Program-made: the position numbers and the translations under genes | Part shown: in pieces, positions 40,777 to 49,153 of the stretch | Layout of the letters: each line of letters starts with the position of its first letter | Numbering within the stretch: the first letter of the stretch is position 1 | Notes under the pieces: model-generated | Seen by the model: only the letters and a program-made list of their open reading frames with translations | Told to the model about the DNA's origin: nothing | The model's database searches: none | Assembly: GCF_004777465.1 (NCBI RefSeq) | Contig: NZ_CP038462.1 | Span: forward strand, 186,001-250,000 | Source of the DNA: Nocardioides daphniae | Lineage (GTDB): Bacteria > Actinomycetota > Actinomycetes > Propionibacteriales > Nocardioidaceae | Length of the DNA stretch: 64,000 bases | Direction: 5' to 3'

Positions 40777-43700
40777 ATGAGCACAGCCACCACCTCTTCC
40801 CCGTCCCCCACCCCCTCGGGTGCCGCGAACGACGGCGCCCTGGCCGCCCGCGTCACCGGCCTGACCAAGACCTACGGCCGCGGCGACAACGTCGTGCACG
40901 CCCTGCGCGGCGTCGACCTGCAGGTGCCGCGGGGGCGCTTCACCGCCATCATGGGCCCCTCGGGCTCCGGCAAGTCGACGCTGATGCACTGCATCGCCGG
41001 GCTCGACGCCGCCACCGCCGGCGAGGTGGAGGTCGCGGGTCGTCGGCTCACCGGCCTCGACGACACCGCGCTCACGCTCTTCCGCCGCGAGCACATCGGC
41101 TTCGTCTTCCAGGCCTTCAACCTGCTGCCGATGCTGACCGCCGGCCAGAACATCCTGCTCCCGCTCGAGCTGTCGGGCCGCGCGGTCGACCGCGAGCGCT
41201 ACGACTCCGTCGTCGACCTGCTCGGCCTCGGTGACCGGATCGGCCACCGCCCCAGCGAGCTCTCCGGGGGCCAGCAGCAGCGCGTCGCCATCGCCCGCGC
41301 CCTGGTCGCCGACCCCGCGATCGTCTTCGCCGACGAGCCCACCGGCAACCTCGACTCCGACGCCAGCGCCGAGATCCTCGGCCACCTGCGCCGCAGCGTC
41401 CACGAGGGCGGGATGACCGTCGTCATGGTCACCCACGAGCTCGAGGCCGCGGCCTACGCCGACGACGTCGTCGTGCTGCACGACGGCGCCATCACCGCGC
41501 ACCTCGTCGAGCCCGACGTCGACCAGCTCACCGCTGCGCTGCGCCGGGGTGGCGTGATGCGCACCGTCCTGCTCGCCTCGTTGAGGCACAACACCCGGCG
41601 CTACGTCGCCAGCGCGCTCGCCGTCATCATCGGCGTCGCCTTCATCGTCACCACCGAGGGACTGGCCGGCGCCCTGCGCAGCGGGATGACCGCCGACCTC
41701 GGCCAGCCCTACGCGGGCGTCGGCCACGTCGTCCAGGTCAGCAACACCGAGCAGGCCGACGCGCTGCTCGCCGCTGCCGAGAAGGGCGGCTTCGCCGCGC
41801 GGCCCGACGCCATGACGTGGACCGAGGTCACCTACGGTGACTCGCGCCGCGACGCCAGCGTCGGCACCGTCTCCACCGACCCGCAGCTGCAGTGGCAGAC
41901 GCTGGTCGACGGCACCTTCCCGACGCGTGCCGGTGAGGCGCTGGTCGACGAGCGCGCGGCTGCGGCCGCCGACGTCGCCGTGGGCGACGAGGTCACGGTC
42001 GGGGGCGGCGGGAGCAGCAGCACCACCGTCACGGTCGTCGGCCTCGCCGCGCCCGCCGTCGGGGTGAGCAGCAACCTCTACCTCACCTGGCCCGACCTGC
42101 GCGGCTTCGAGCCGTACGTCGACGCGGTGCTCTGGGACGGACCCGTCGCGCAGGCCGAGCGCCTGAGCGAGGGCGGCGCGGTCCTGACCGCAGCCCAGCA
42201 CGTCGCCGACCTCCAGGCCCAGGTCACCCTCGGTGTCGACGTCATCGCACTGCTCGTCTCCTTCTTCGCCGCCATCGCCATGGGCGTGGCCGTGCTCGTC
42301 ATCGCCAACACCTTCGCGATCCTCTTCGCCCAGCGCGCCCGCGACTTCGCGCTGCTCCGCTGCGTCGGCGTCACCCGCGCCCAGCTGCGCCGCTCGATCC
42401 GGGCCGAGGCACTGGCGCTCGGCGTGGTCTCCTCCGTGCTCGGCCTCGCGATCGGCGTGGGCCTCTCCGTGGTCATCGCCGCCGTCGTCGGCGCCCGGTG
42501 GGACGAGTTCGGTGCGCCCGGCTTCCGCTGGTGGTGGGTCACCGGCGCCTTCGTCTTCGGCGTCCTGGTGAGCGTCGTCGCCGCTTGGCTGCCGACCCGT
42601 GCCGCCACCCGCGTCGCACCGCTGGCGGCGCTGCGCCCCAGCGAGATGTGGGACGCCAGCAGCAACGCCGGTCGCCTGCGCCTGGGCTCCGGCCTGGTCC
42701 TGCTGGCCGTCGGCAGCGTCCTGCTCGGTCGCGCCGTCCAGCTCAGCAGCGACGACGTCCAGCTGGTCCGGATGGTCGCCGGCGGCATGACCTTCTTCGT
42801 CGGCCTCCTGCTCCTCGGGCCCGTCGTCGTGCCGGCCCTGGTCCGCCTGGTCGGTCGCCTCGCCGCCCGCGGCCAGGGCGCCCTGGTGACCGCGCTCGCC
42901 GCCTCCAACGCGGTGCGCAACCCGCGGCGTACGGCCACCACCACCGCCTCCCTGATGGTGGGCGTCACCCTGACCGTGGCGATGGTGACCGGGCTCGGCG
43001 TCATCTCCGCCGCGCTGGACGCCGACAACGACCGCTCCTACCCGATCGACGCGATCGCGGTCGTCGAGGCCGGCAGCGCGCTGGACGACGCCGCCGTCGA
43101 GGCGGTGCGTGACCTCGACGAGGTCCGGGCTGCCCGGCCGATGGCCGGCGTGGTCGGCGTCCTGGCCGGCGCCGAGGTGCCGGTGGTGGAGTGGAGCGAC
43201 GACCGCTCGGTCGTCCGGAGCACCGAGAACGACCCGTTCGGCTCGTCGGAGGCCGTCGTCGCCTGGTCGTTCGTGGAGACGCTGCCGGCTGCTGCCGCCG
43301 AGCGGCTCGACAGCGAGGGGCTGCTCGACGTACGCGTCGACGGCCGCCTGCGCCAGGTCACCGCCTCGATCAGCAGCGACTACGGCGACGTCATCACCGT
43401 CAAGCCCGAGACCTTCCGGGAGTGGGGCGTCGAGGACCAGCTGCAGACCCGTGCCGTCTGGGTGCGGGCGGCCGACGGCGCCGACCCCGGTGACCTCGAG
43501 ACGGGTCTCTCGCGGGCCACGTCGGAGGTGCCGACGACGCTGGTCGTCGACTACGCCGAGCGGATCTGGATCGAGAAGCAGCTGACGGTGATCACCGCCG
43601 CGGTGATCGGCCTGCTGTCGATCGGGATCGTCATCGCCCTGATCGGCATCGTCAACACGCTCGGCCTCTCGGTGCTGGAGCGCACCCGGGAGAACGCCCT

Positions 43701-43989
43701 GCTCCGGGCGATGGGCCTGACCCGGCCGCAGCTGCGCCGGGTGCTCGCCGTCGAGGGAGCGCTCCTGGCCGGGGTGGCGTCGCTGCTCGGCGTCGCCGTC
43801 GGGATCCTCTTCGCGTGGGTGGGCGTGCACGTGGTCGTCGTCGGGATGGTCGAGCACACGTTCGCGGTGCCGGTCTGGCAGGTGCTCGGCATCCTGGTCG
43901 CGGCGCTCGCCTTCGGGGCCCTGGCCAGCGTGCTGCCGGCGCGTCGGGCCGCCCGGATCACTCCGGCCGAGGGCCTGACCCTCCAGTGA
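40777..43989 (+). CDS. ABC transporter: ATPase and FtsX-type permease in one frame
   Basis: A 1070-residue frame. Residues 1-260 are a MacB/LolD-type ATPase: Walker A GPSGSGKSTLMHC, Q-loop FQAFNLLP, signature LSGGQQQRVAIARAL, Walker B VFADEPTGNLDS. Residue 261 onwards starts anew with MRTVLLASLRHNTRRYVAS and is an FtsX permease with two halves (helices at about 270, 490-600, then 720-740 and 930-1060), each with a large outer domain. At the junction the sequence is GTGATG, the classic TGATG overlap of separate ATPase and permease genes; two missing bases upstream would fuse them. Whether the fusion is real is open. It likely expels peptides, lipids or drugs. Confidence 0.85.
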   Translation: MSTATTSSPSPTPSGAANDGALAARVTGLTKTYGRGDNVVHALRGVDLQVPRGRFTAIMGPSGSGKSTLMHCIAGLDAATAGEVEVAGRRLTGLDDTALTLFRREHIGFVFQAFNLLPMLTAGQNILLPLELSGRAVDRERYDSVVDLLGLGDRIGHRPSELSGGQQQRVAIARALVADPAIVFADEPTGNLDSDASAEILGHLRRSVHEGGMTVVMVTHELEAAAYADDVVVLHDGAITAHLVEPDVDQLTAALRRGGVMRTVLLASLRHNTRRYVASALAVIIGVAFIVTTEGLAGALRSGMTADLGQPYAGVGHVVQVSNTEQADALLAAAEKGGFAARPDAMTWTEVTYGDSRRDASVGTVSTDPQLQWQTLVDGTFPTRAGEALVDERAAAAADVAVGDEVTVGGGGSSSTTVTVVGLAAPAVGVSSNLYLTWPDLRGFEPYVDAVLWDGPVAQAERLSEGGAVLTAAQHVADLQAQVTLGVDVIALLVSFFAAIAMGVAVLVIANTFAILFAQRARDFALLRCVGVTRAQLRRSIRAEALALGVVSSVLGLAIGVGLSVVIAAVVGARWDEFGAPGFRWWWVTGAFVFGVLVSVVAAWLPTRAATRVAPLAALRPSEMWDASSNAGRLRLGSGLVLLAVGSVLLGRAVQLSSDDVQLVRMVAGGMTFFVGLLLLGPVVVPALVRLVGRLAARGQGALVTALAASNAVRNPRRTATTTASLMVGVTLTVAMVTGLGVISAALDADNDRSYPIDAIAVVEAGSALDDAAVEAVRDLDEVRAARPMAGVVGVLAGAEVPVVEWSDDRSVVRSTENDPFGSSEAVVAWSFVETLPAAAAERLDSEGLLDVRVDGRLRQVTASISSDYGDVITVKPETFREWGVEDQLQTRAVWVRAADGADPGDLETGLSRATSEVPTTLVVDYAERIWIEKQLTVITAAVIGLLSIGIVIALIGIVNTLGLSVLERTRENALLRAMGLTRPQLRRVLAVEGALLAGVASLLGVAVGILFAWVGVHVVVVGMVEHTFAVPVWQVLGILVAALAFGALASVLPARRAARITPAEGLTLQ

Positions 43990-46003
43990 CGGTGGTGCCG
44001 GCCTCGGTCAGGGGCTCGGGCAGGGGCTCGAGCTCGAGGTCGGCCACCACCGACTCGGCCATCACCTGGATCTTCTCGGCGTGCGCTGCCCCGGTGTCGG
44101 GCAGCGCCGCGGCGACCAGGTAGAGCGCCGGGGCGGGCAGCGGGAACTCGTAGCGGCCCGCCTCGTCGGTGGTGGTGTGGCCGGTGTGCTCGCCCGACCC
44201 GAGGAACATCGTCACCGTCGCGCCGGCCACCGGGGAGCCGGCGCAGGTGACGACGCCGCTGACGGTCAACCGGTCGTCGAGCGTGACCCGCAGCGGGGCG
44301 CAGCCGGCGGTGAGGTCGGTGACCGAGACCCGCGGCGCCCACCCGCGGGCGGTCGCCACCAGCAGGTAGCGGCCGTCGCGCGGGAAGGCCAGCGAGAAGT
44401 GGCCGTCGAAGTCGGGGCGGGCCCAGTCGACCTGCTGGCCGTCGGGGCAGGTGAGCACGACGGTGCCGAGCACGTGCTCGGGCTGGGCTCCGGCGGCCGG
44501 GGCGGCGAGCAGGATGCGACCGCGTACGACCTTCTCGGCGCCGCTGCCGGGCTGCGGCACCGCGCCACTGCGGGTCGGGATGAAGGCGGCGACGACCGCG
44601 GCCACCGCCGCGAAGACGCCGCAGAGCAGGAAGCCGACCGTGAAGGCGGTCGAGGTGGGGGCCAGCACCGCTTCGCCGTCGACGGTCGTCGCGGTGGAGA
44701 GCGAGGAGAAGATGGCGGCCGTGCCGGCGCTGGCCGCCGCCATGCCGACGGCCCGCATCAGCGAGTTGATGCCGTTGGCCGAGGCGGTCTCGGTGATCGG
44801 CACGGCCGACATGATCAGCGCCGGCATCGCGGCGAAGGCGATCGCGGCACCCAGCCCGCAGAGCGTCGAGACCACGACGACCGCGGTCAGCGAACCGTCG
44901 GCGATCGGGCGCAGGAAGTAGGACGCCGCCACGACGACCGCACCCAGGATCAGCGTCTGCCGGCCGCCGACCCGGTTGAGCATCCAGCCGGAGCCCGGCG
45001 CGAAGGCCACCATCGCCAGGCCCGAGGGCGCCATCAGCAGGCCGGCCGTCATCACCGAGACGCCGAAGCCGTGGCCCGACGAGGCGGGCGCCTCGACCAT
45101 CGGGATGGTCAGCAGGCCGTTGGCCATCATCCCGACGGTGACCAGCACCGACGCCACGTTGGTGAGCAGCACCGGACGGCTGGCCGCGGTGCGCAGGTCG
45201 ACCATCGGCTCGCTGCGCCGCAGCTGCATCGGCACCCAGGCGGTGAAGACCAGGACGCTGACGACCAGCAGCCCCAGCGTGGTGCTCGAGCCCCAGCCCC
45301 ACGACGCGCCCTTGGAGATGACCAGCATCAGTGCGGTGAGGGCCGCCGAGAGCACGACCGCCCCGACCAGGTCGAAGTTGCCGGGGTTGCGCACCGGCGA
45401 CTCGGGCACGACCAGCACGACGGCGGCCAGGATGGTGGCGGTGACGGCCGCCGAGACCCAGAAGAGTGAGGCCCAGCCGGCCTGCTCGTAGAGGAAGCCC
45501 GACAGCGGCAGCCCCAGGGCGCCGCCGATGCCGAGGGTGGCGCTCATCAGCGCGATGCCGAAGCCCACCCGCTCGGGCGGCAGCTCGTCGCGCAGCACCG
45601 AGATGCCGATCGGGATCACCGCCGCGGCCAGCCCCTGCAGGGCCCGGCCGACCATGGCCGCGACCAGGCTGGTGGTCAGCGCGAGCAGCAACGAGCCGAC
45701 CACCATCACCGAGAGCGCCAGCACGATCATCCGGCGCTTGCCGTGCATGTCGGCCAGCTTGGTGACGATCGGGGTGGCCACCGCTCCGGTCAGCAGGGTG
45801 ATGGTCAGCAGCCACGACGCGGTGTCGGCGGAGGTGTCGAAGATCTGCGGCATGTCGGGCACCAGCGGCACCACGAGCGTCTGCTGCAGCGCGACCGCCA
45901 TGCCGGCCGCCGCGAGCACCCCGATGACCAGGCCGGCCGAGGGCTGGCGCTCCTCGGTCGGCCGGGCGGCAGGCGGGGAGGTCGGGGAGGGGGTCTGGCT
46001 CAC
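43958..46003 (-). CDS. MFS (DHA2-like) transporter with C-terminal carboxypeptidase-regulatory-type domains
   Basis: A 681-residue protein. Residues about 25-490 form a 14-helix drug/proton antiporter: motif A TKLADMHGKRRMIV, motif C GIGGALGLPLSGFL (about 155), and helix 5 region RALQGLAAAVIPIG. From about 500 the chain leaves the membrane and has two Ig-like repeats of the carboxypeptidase regulatory type: GTVVLTCPDGQQVDWARPDF with FSLAFPRDGRYLLVATARG, and VSGVVTCAGSPVAGATVTMF with TTDEAGRYEFPLPAPALYLV. Such tails on MFS proteins may bind a partner or cargo. The 3' end overlaps the convergent ABC gene by 32 bases. Confidence 0.88.
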   Translation of the reverse strand: MSQTPSPTSPPAARPTEERQPSAGLVIGVLAAAGMAVALQQTLVVPLVPDMPQIFDTSADTASWLLTITLLTGAVATPIVTKLADMHGKRRMIVLALSVMVVGSLLLALTTSLVAAMVGRALQGLAAAVIPIGISVLRDELPPERVGFGIALMSATLGIGGALGLPLSGFLYEQAGWASLFWVSAAVTATILAAVVLVVPESPVRNPGNFDLVGAVVLSAALTALMLVISKGASWGWGSSTTLGLLVVSVLVFTAWVPMQLRRSEPMVDLRTAASRPVLLTNVASVLVTVGMMANGLLTIPMVEAPASSGHGFGVSVMTAGLLMAPSGLAMVAFAPGSGWMLNRVGGRQTLILGAVVVAASYFLRPIADGSLTAVVVVSTLCGLGAAIAFAAMPALIMSAVPITETASANGINSLMRAVGMAAASAGTAAIFSSLSTATTVDGEAVLAPTSTAFTVGFLLCGVFAAVAAVVAAFIPTRSGAVPQPGSGAEKVVRGRILLAAPAAGAQPEHVLGTVVLTCPDGQQVDWARPDFDGHFSLAFPRDGRYLLVATARGWAPRVSVTDLTAGCAPLRVTLDDRLTVSGVVTCAGSPVAGATVTMFLGSGEHTGHTTTDEAGRYEFPLPAPALYLVAAALPDTGAAHAEKIQVMAESVVADLELEPLPEPLTEAGTTVTGGSGPRPE

Positions 46004-46033
46004 CTCAGCGTTGTACCAGACCCGGGCGACAGG

Positions 46034-47245
46034 TCAGCGGGTCAGCGCCCGGTCGAGCCCGGTGAGCAGCACGTCGACCTCGTCCCAGTCCATCGCCCAC
46101 GGCGAGAGCCGCAGGATGTCGCCGCGCACGATCACGTGGAAGTGCTCCTCGCGCAGCCCCGCCAGGATCGTGGCGAGCCGCTCGGGGCCCGGGCGCAGCG
46201 CGATGATCGGGCTGACCGGGTCGACCACCGTCGGCACCGGGTGCAGGTCGTGGCTGTCGAGCAGCGACACGATCTCGGCGCGCACGTCCAGGGCCGCGCG
46301 CTGCACCCGCTCCACGCCGACCGCCGTCATCGCCCGGGCGGCCGCGCCGGTGGTGACGGCCCCGAGCAGCGGCGGGGTGCCGGCCTCCAGCAGCCCCACG
46401 TCGGTGCGCAGCGGCACCGCCGGGTCGAACCAGATCGCGGCCTCCGCCGCGGCGGCGATGTCGATGCTGGCCGCGCCGTACGCCGGCGGCGTGAGCTGGC
46501 GGACCAGCTCGGGCGTGAAGGTGGCCACCGCGACGCCGACCGGGCCGAGCAGCCACTTGTGCGCCGAGGCGTACGCCGCGTCGGCGAGCGCCACCGCCTG
46601 GGTGACGTCGGCGATGCCCAGGTGCTGGCTGAGGTCGACGAGGAGCAGGGCACCGACGGCGTCGCAGGCCTCGCGCAGGGCGTACAGGTCGGTCGCGGAG
46701 CCGTCGAAGCTCTGGATCGACGAGACGGTGACGACCTTGGTGCGATCGTCGACCTGCTCCAGCAGCAGCGCGGTGTCCCACGGGCTGTCGAGCGGGGGTT
46801 GCACCCGCACCAGTTCGGCGCCGGTCTCCATCGCGCGCACCTGCCAGGCGCGGACGTTGGAGCCGTACTCGACGTCCCAGGTCAGCACCTGGTCGCCGGC
46901 CTCGAGGTCGATCGAGCGCGACAGGGTGGTGACGACGCTGCTCACGCTGGGCTGGAAGGAGAGCAGCGAGGGGAAGGTGCCCATCAGCTCCGCGACCTGG
47001 GCGCGGGCACCGGCGTACAGCTCGAGGAGCGTGTCGCGGCCCGAGTAGCCACCGCGGTGGTGCGCGTCGAGCAGGTACGACATGGTCTCGTACGCCGCGA
47101 CGCCCAGCGGCCCGGCGCCGGCGACGTTGAGCTGGCGCGGCAGGTTGGTTGCGCCGACCATGGCGCGCACGGCCTGCAGGTCGCCGGTCGCCCCGAGCGC
47201 CGGGTCCGGTGCCACGTCGTCGGCGGCCCGGTTCAGTCGCTCCAC
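46034..47245 (-). CDS. Class V aminotransferase-fold PLP enzyme
   Basis: A 403-residue PLP enzyme of the IscS/kynureninase/isopenicillin-epimerase group: LPRQLNVAGAGPLGVAAYETM at the N terminus, LSFQPSVSSVVTTLSRS (phosphate-binding), DQVLTWDVEYGSNVRAWQ, LLLVDLSQHLGIADV (Asp pairing with the pyridine N) and AYASAHKWLLGPVGVAV with the Schiff-base lysine in HKW. C-terminal domain ends IVRGDILRLSPWAMD. Reaction unknown; no active-site Cys of a desulfurase is obvious. It follows the 47233 gene with a 13-base overlap, so both act in one pathway. Start GTG 47245. Confidence 0.87.
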   Translation of the reverse strand: MERLNRAADDVAPDPALGATGDLQAVRAMVGATNLPRQLNVAGAGPLGVAAYETMSYLLDAHHRGGYSGRDTLLELYAGARAQVAELMGTFPSLLSFQPSVSSVVTTLSRSIDLEAGDQVLTWDVEYGSNVRAWQVRAMETGAELVRVQPPLDSPWDTALLLEQVDDRTKVVTVSSIQSFDGSATDLYALREACDAVGALLLVDLSQHLGIADVTQAVALADAAYASAHKWLLGPVGVAVATFTPELVRQLTPPAYGAASIDIAAAAEAAIWFDPAVPLRTDVGLLEAGTPPLLGAVTTGAAARAMTAVGVERVQRAALDVRAEIVSLLDSHDLHPVPTVVDPVSPIIALRPGPERLATILAGLREEHFHVIVRGDILRLSPWAMDWDEVDVLLTGLDRALTR

Positions 47246-47796
47246 GTGCCTGCAGCCTCCAGGGTCGCCCGCACTTGGCGCAGGGCCTGCGGGTCGGGGG
47301 TGAGGTCGACGTACGAGGTGGTGCGGCCGACGACGTCGCCGTCACCGATCGCGGCCTCGTAGTCCACGCGTACGAGGCCGGGATGGCGGTGGGCGAGGCG
47401 GGCGGCGACCAGCGTCATCGTCAGGTCGACGGCGTGCGGGTCGCGCACCGGACGCTGGTGGCGCATGGAGTGGTCGCGCACCCACACCTCGAAGCTCTTC
47501 TGCTCGAGCCCGGCGAGCCAGTGGGTGTGGATGACGACGAGCTGGCCGGCCATCCGGAAGCAGGTCGGGGCGGTGAGGTGGAAGCCGCCCACGTCCTCGG
47601 GCGAGACGCCGAAGGAGTCGAGGCGCAGCATGCCGCGCACGGCGGTGGGCGTGAGGGAGATCGAGGTGAGGGAGAAGCGGTCCTGGTGGACGCCGTCGGT
47701 CAGGTAGTCCGACATGAGTGGCGCGACGGCGGTGAGGTCGGTCTCGGGGGTCGACGAGCGCGGCTTGGGCACGGTGATGGGGGCGAAGATCGTCAC
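47233..47796 (-). CDS. Hypothetical protein, possibly hotdog-like
   Basis: A 187-residue soluble protein upstream of and overlapping the aminotransferase. The body reads GFHLTAPTCFRMAGQLVVIHTHW, FEVWVRDHSMRHQRPVRDP, LTMTLVAARLAHRHPGLV and DYEAAIGDGDVVGRTTSYVDL, a strand-helix-strand order that could be a hotdog fold (the AfsA/FcoT style), but no catalytic motif is secure. Start ATG 47796; about 260 bases of divergent intergenic DNA separate it from the next gene. Confidence 0.65.
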   Translation of the reverse strand: MTIFAPITVPKPRSSTPETDLTAVAPLMSDYLTDGVHQDRFSLTSISLTPTAVRGMLRLDSFGVSPEDVGGFHLTAPTCFRMAGQLVVIHTHWLAGLEQKSFEVWVRDHSMRHQRPVRDPHAVDLTMTLVAARLAHRHPGLVRVDYEAAIGDGDVVGRTTSYVDLTPDPQALRQVRATLEAAGTWSD

Positions 47797-48053
47797 GTGG
47801 GTCCTCGGCTGACGGGGGCGACGGCTGGCGGCGGGAACGCTAGTGAACGGGCGGATCGTCGGGCATCACCGCTTTCGGTGACCTGACGCCCTGCGGAGTG
47901 ACCCCGGCCACACAAAATCGGGTATGAACGGCCTCGCTTTCCGGGCTCGGCTCCCCCTATTGTGATGAGGAACGCAGTCCGGGACGTCGGGGCGGCGTAC
48001 TCGGGGAGCTGCTTCGGTCCTTCTCGCGTGGCGGGAGATAGACGGACGGGGGA

Positions 48054-49058
48054 ATGGTGGATCACGAGACCAGTGGCGCGCCTGCGCCGGAGGCGGTGCC
48101 GGTCGTGCCGGCCGCTCCGTCGGTCGCGCCCGCCCGTCGCGGCGCCGACGTGGCTCGTGGGGAGGTCTCCGACTTCGCCCACGAGTTCCGCCACGCGCTG
48201 GCGGCCCGCCGGTCCTCACTGCGCGGTCTCTCCCTCTCGCTGCAGCACCGCGACCTCCACGTCAGCACGCCGCGGCTGGCCGCCTGGCGCTCGGGCACGA
48301 TCGTGCCGGCGGGTCCCGAGGACCTCCGTGCCGCCCGCGCCCTCGAGGACGTGCTCGAGCTGCCGGCGGGCCACCTGACGCGCTGGATCGACCCGACGGG
48401 GACCCCGCAGCGGTCGGCACGGCATACGGGCGCCCTCGCGGCTGCCCCTGCGACTCCCTTGGCCGGTGAGCTGGCGATGCTCTCGTCGTCGGAGCAGCGG
48501 GCCCGCACGGCGCTGGGCTTCGAGCGCAGCGGCCTGCTCACCGAGCGCGCGGTCGAGGTCGAGCTGGTCATCGACGAGCACGGCACCGAGCGTCACATCA
48601 CCCAGTGCACCGAGTGGGTGGCCCAGGAGGACGGCGTCGACACCTTCCCCTCCGTGCTGGCGGTGCCCACGCCCGTGCGCGGTCGCAGCCGCATCGAGCC
48701 GTTGGGCGGCTGCCGCCTCGGGCCCTCGTACGTCGACCTCGCCGAGGGCGTCTTCGCCACGGCCCTGGTGCTCCCCGCGCCGCTGATGGCGGGCGAGACG
48801 GCCACCACCGTGCACCGCACCCACCTGCCCGAGGACATCACCCCCGACGTGGTCTACGAGCACCGGGTGCTGCACCGGGTCGAGCGGGTCGAGGTGCGCG
48901 TGCGCTTCGAGCCGACCTGTGCGCCGACGTCGTGGCGCGGCCACAGTCGTACGGAGGAGCAGGAGCGGGGCAGCGACGTCGTGCCCGTCGACGGGGTGGC
49001 CCGGGTGGCCCGCGACGACTTCGGACCGGGCACCGTGGGGCTGCGCTGGTCCTGGTGA
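48054..49058 (+). CDS. Hypothetical protein with N-terminal DNA-binding-like region
   Basis: A 334-residue protein. After a disordered A/P-rich start, residues about 40-110 (FAHEFRHALAARRSSLRGLSLSLQ, STPRLAAWRSGTIVPAGPEDLRAARALEDVLEL) look like an XRE-type helix-turn-helix, with the AWRSG and LPAGHL elements in place. The remaining 200 residues form a strand-rich domain (RAVEVELVIDEHGTERHITQ, TCAPTSWRGHSRTEE), similar to regulators in which a sensor replaces a dimer domain. It is divergent from the 47233 operon. GTG or ATG 48054; the ATG follows GGGGGA. Function unknown. Confidence 0.65.
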   Translation: MVDHETSGAPAPEAVPVVPAAPSVAPARRGADVARGEVSDFAHEFRHALAARRSSLRGLSLSLQHRDLHVSTPRLAAWRSGTIVPAGPEDLRAARALEDVLELPAGHLTRWIDPTGTPQRSARHTGALAAAPATPLAGELAMLSSSEQRARTALGFERSGLLTERAVEVELVIDEHGTERHITQCTEWVAQEDGVDTFPSVLAVPTPVRGRSRIEPLGGCRLGPSYVDLAEGVFATALVLPAPLMAGETATTVHRTHLPEDITPDVVYEHRVLHRVERVEVRVRFEPTCAPTSWRGHSRTEEQERGSDVVPVDGVARVARDDFGPGTVGLRWSW

Positions 49059-49153
49059 GTGCGGCACCGTGATTGTGCGCGCGGTTGCGTGGTGACGGAT
49101 GTCGCGCGCCCGACAAATCTTGCCGTGGCCGGGCAGAGGACTACCGTGGAGGC

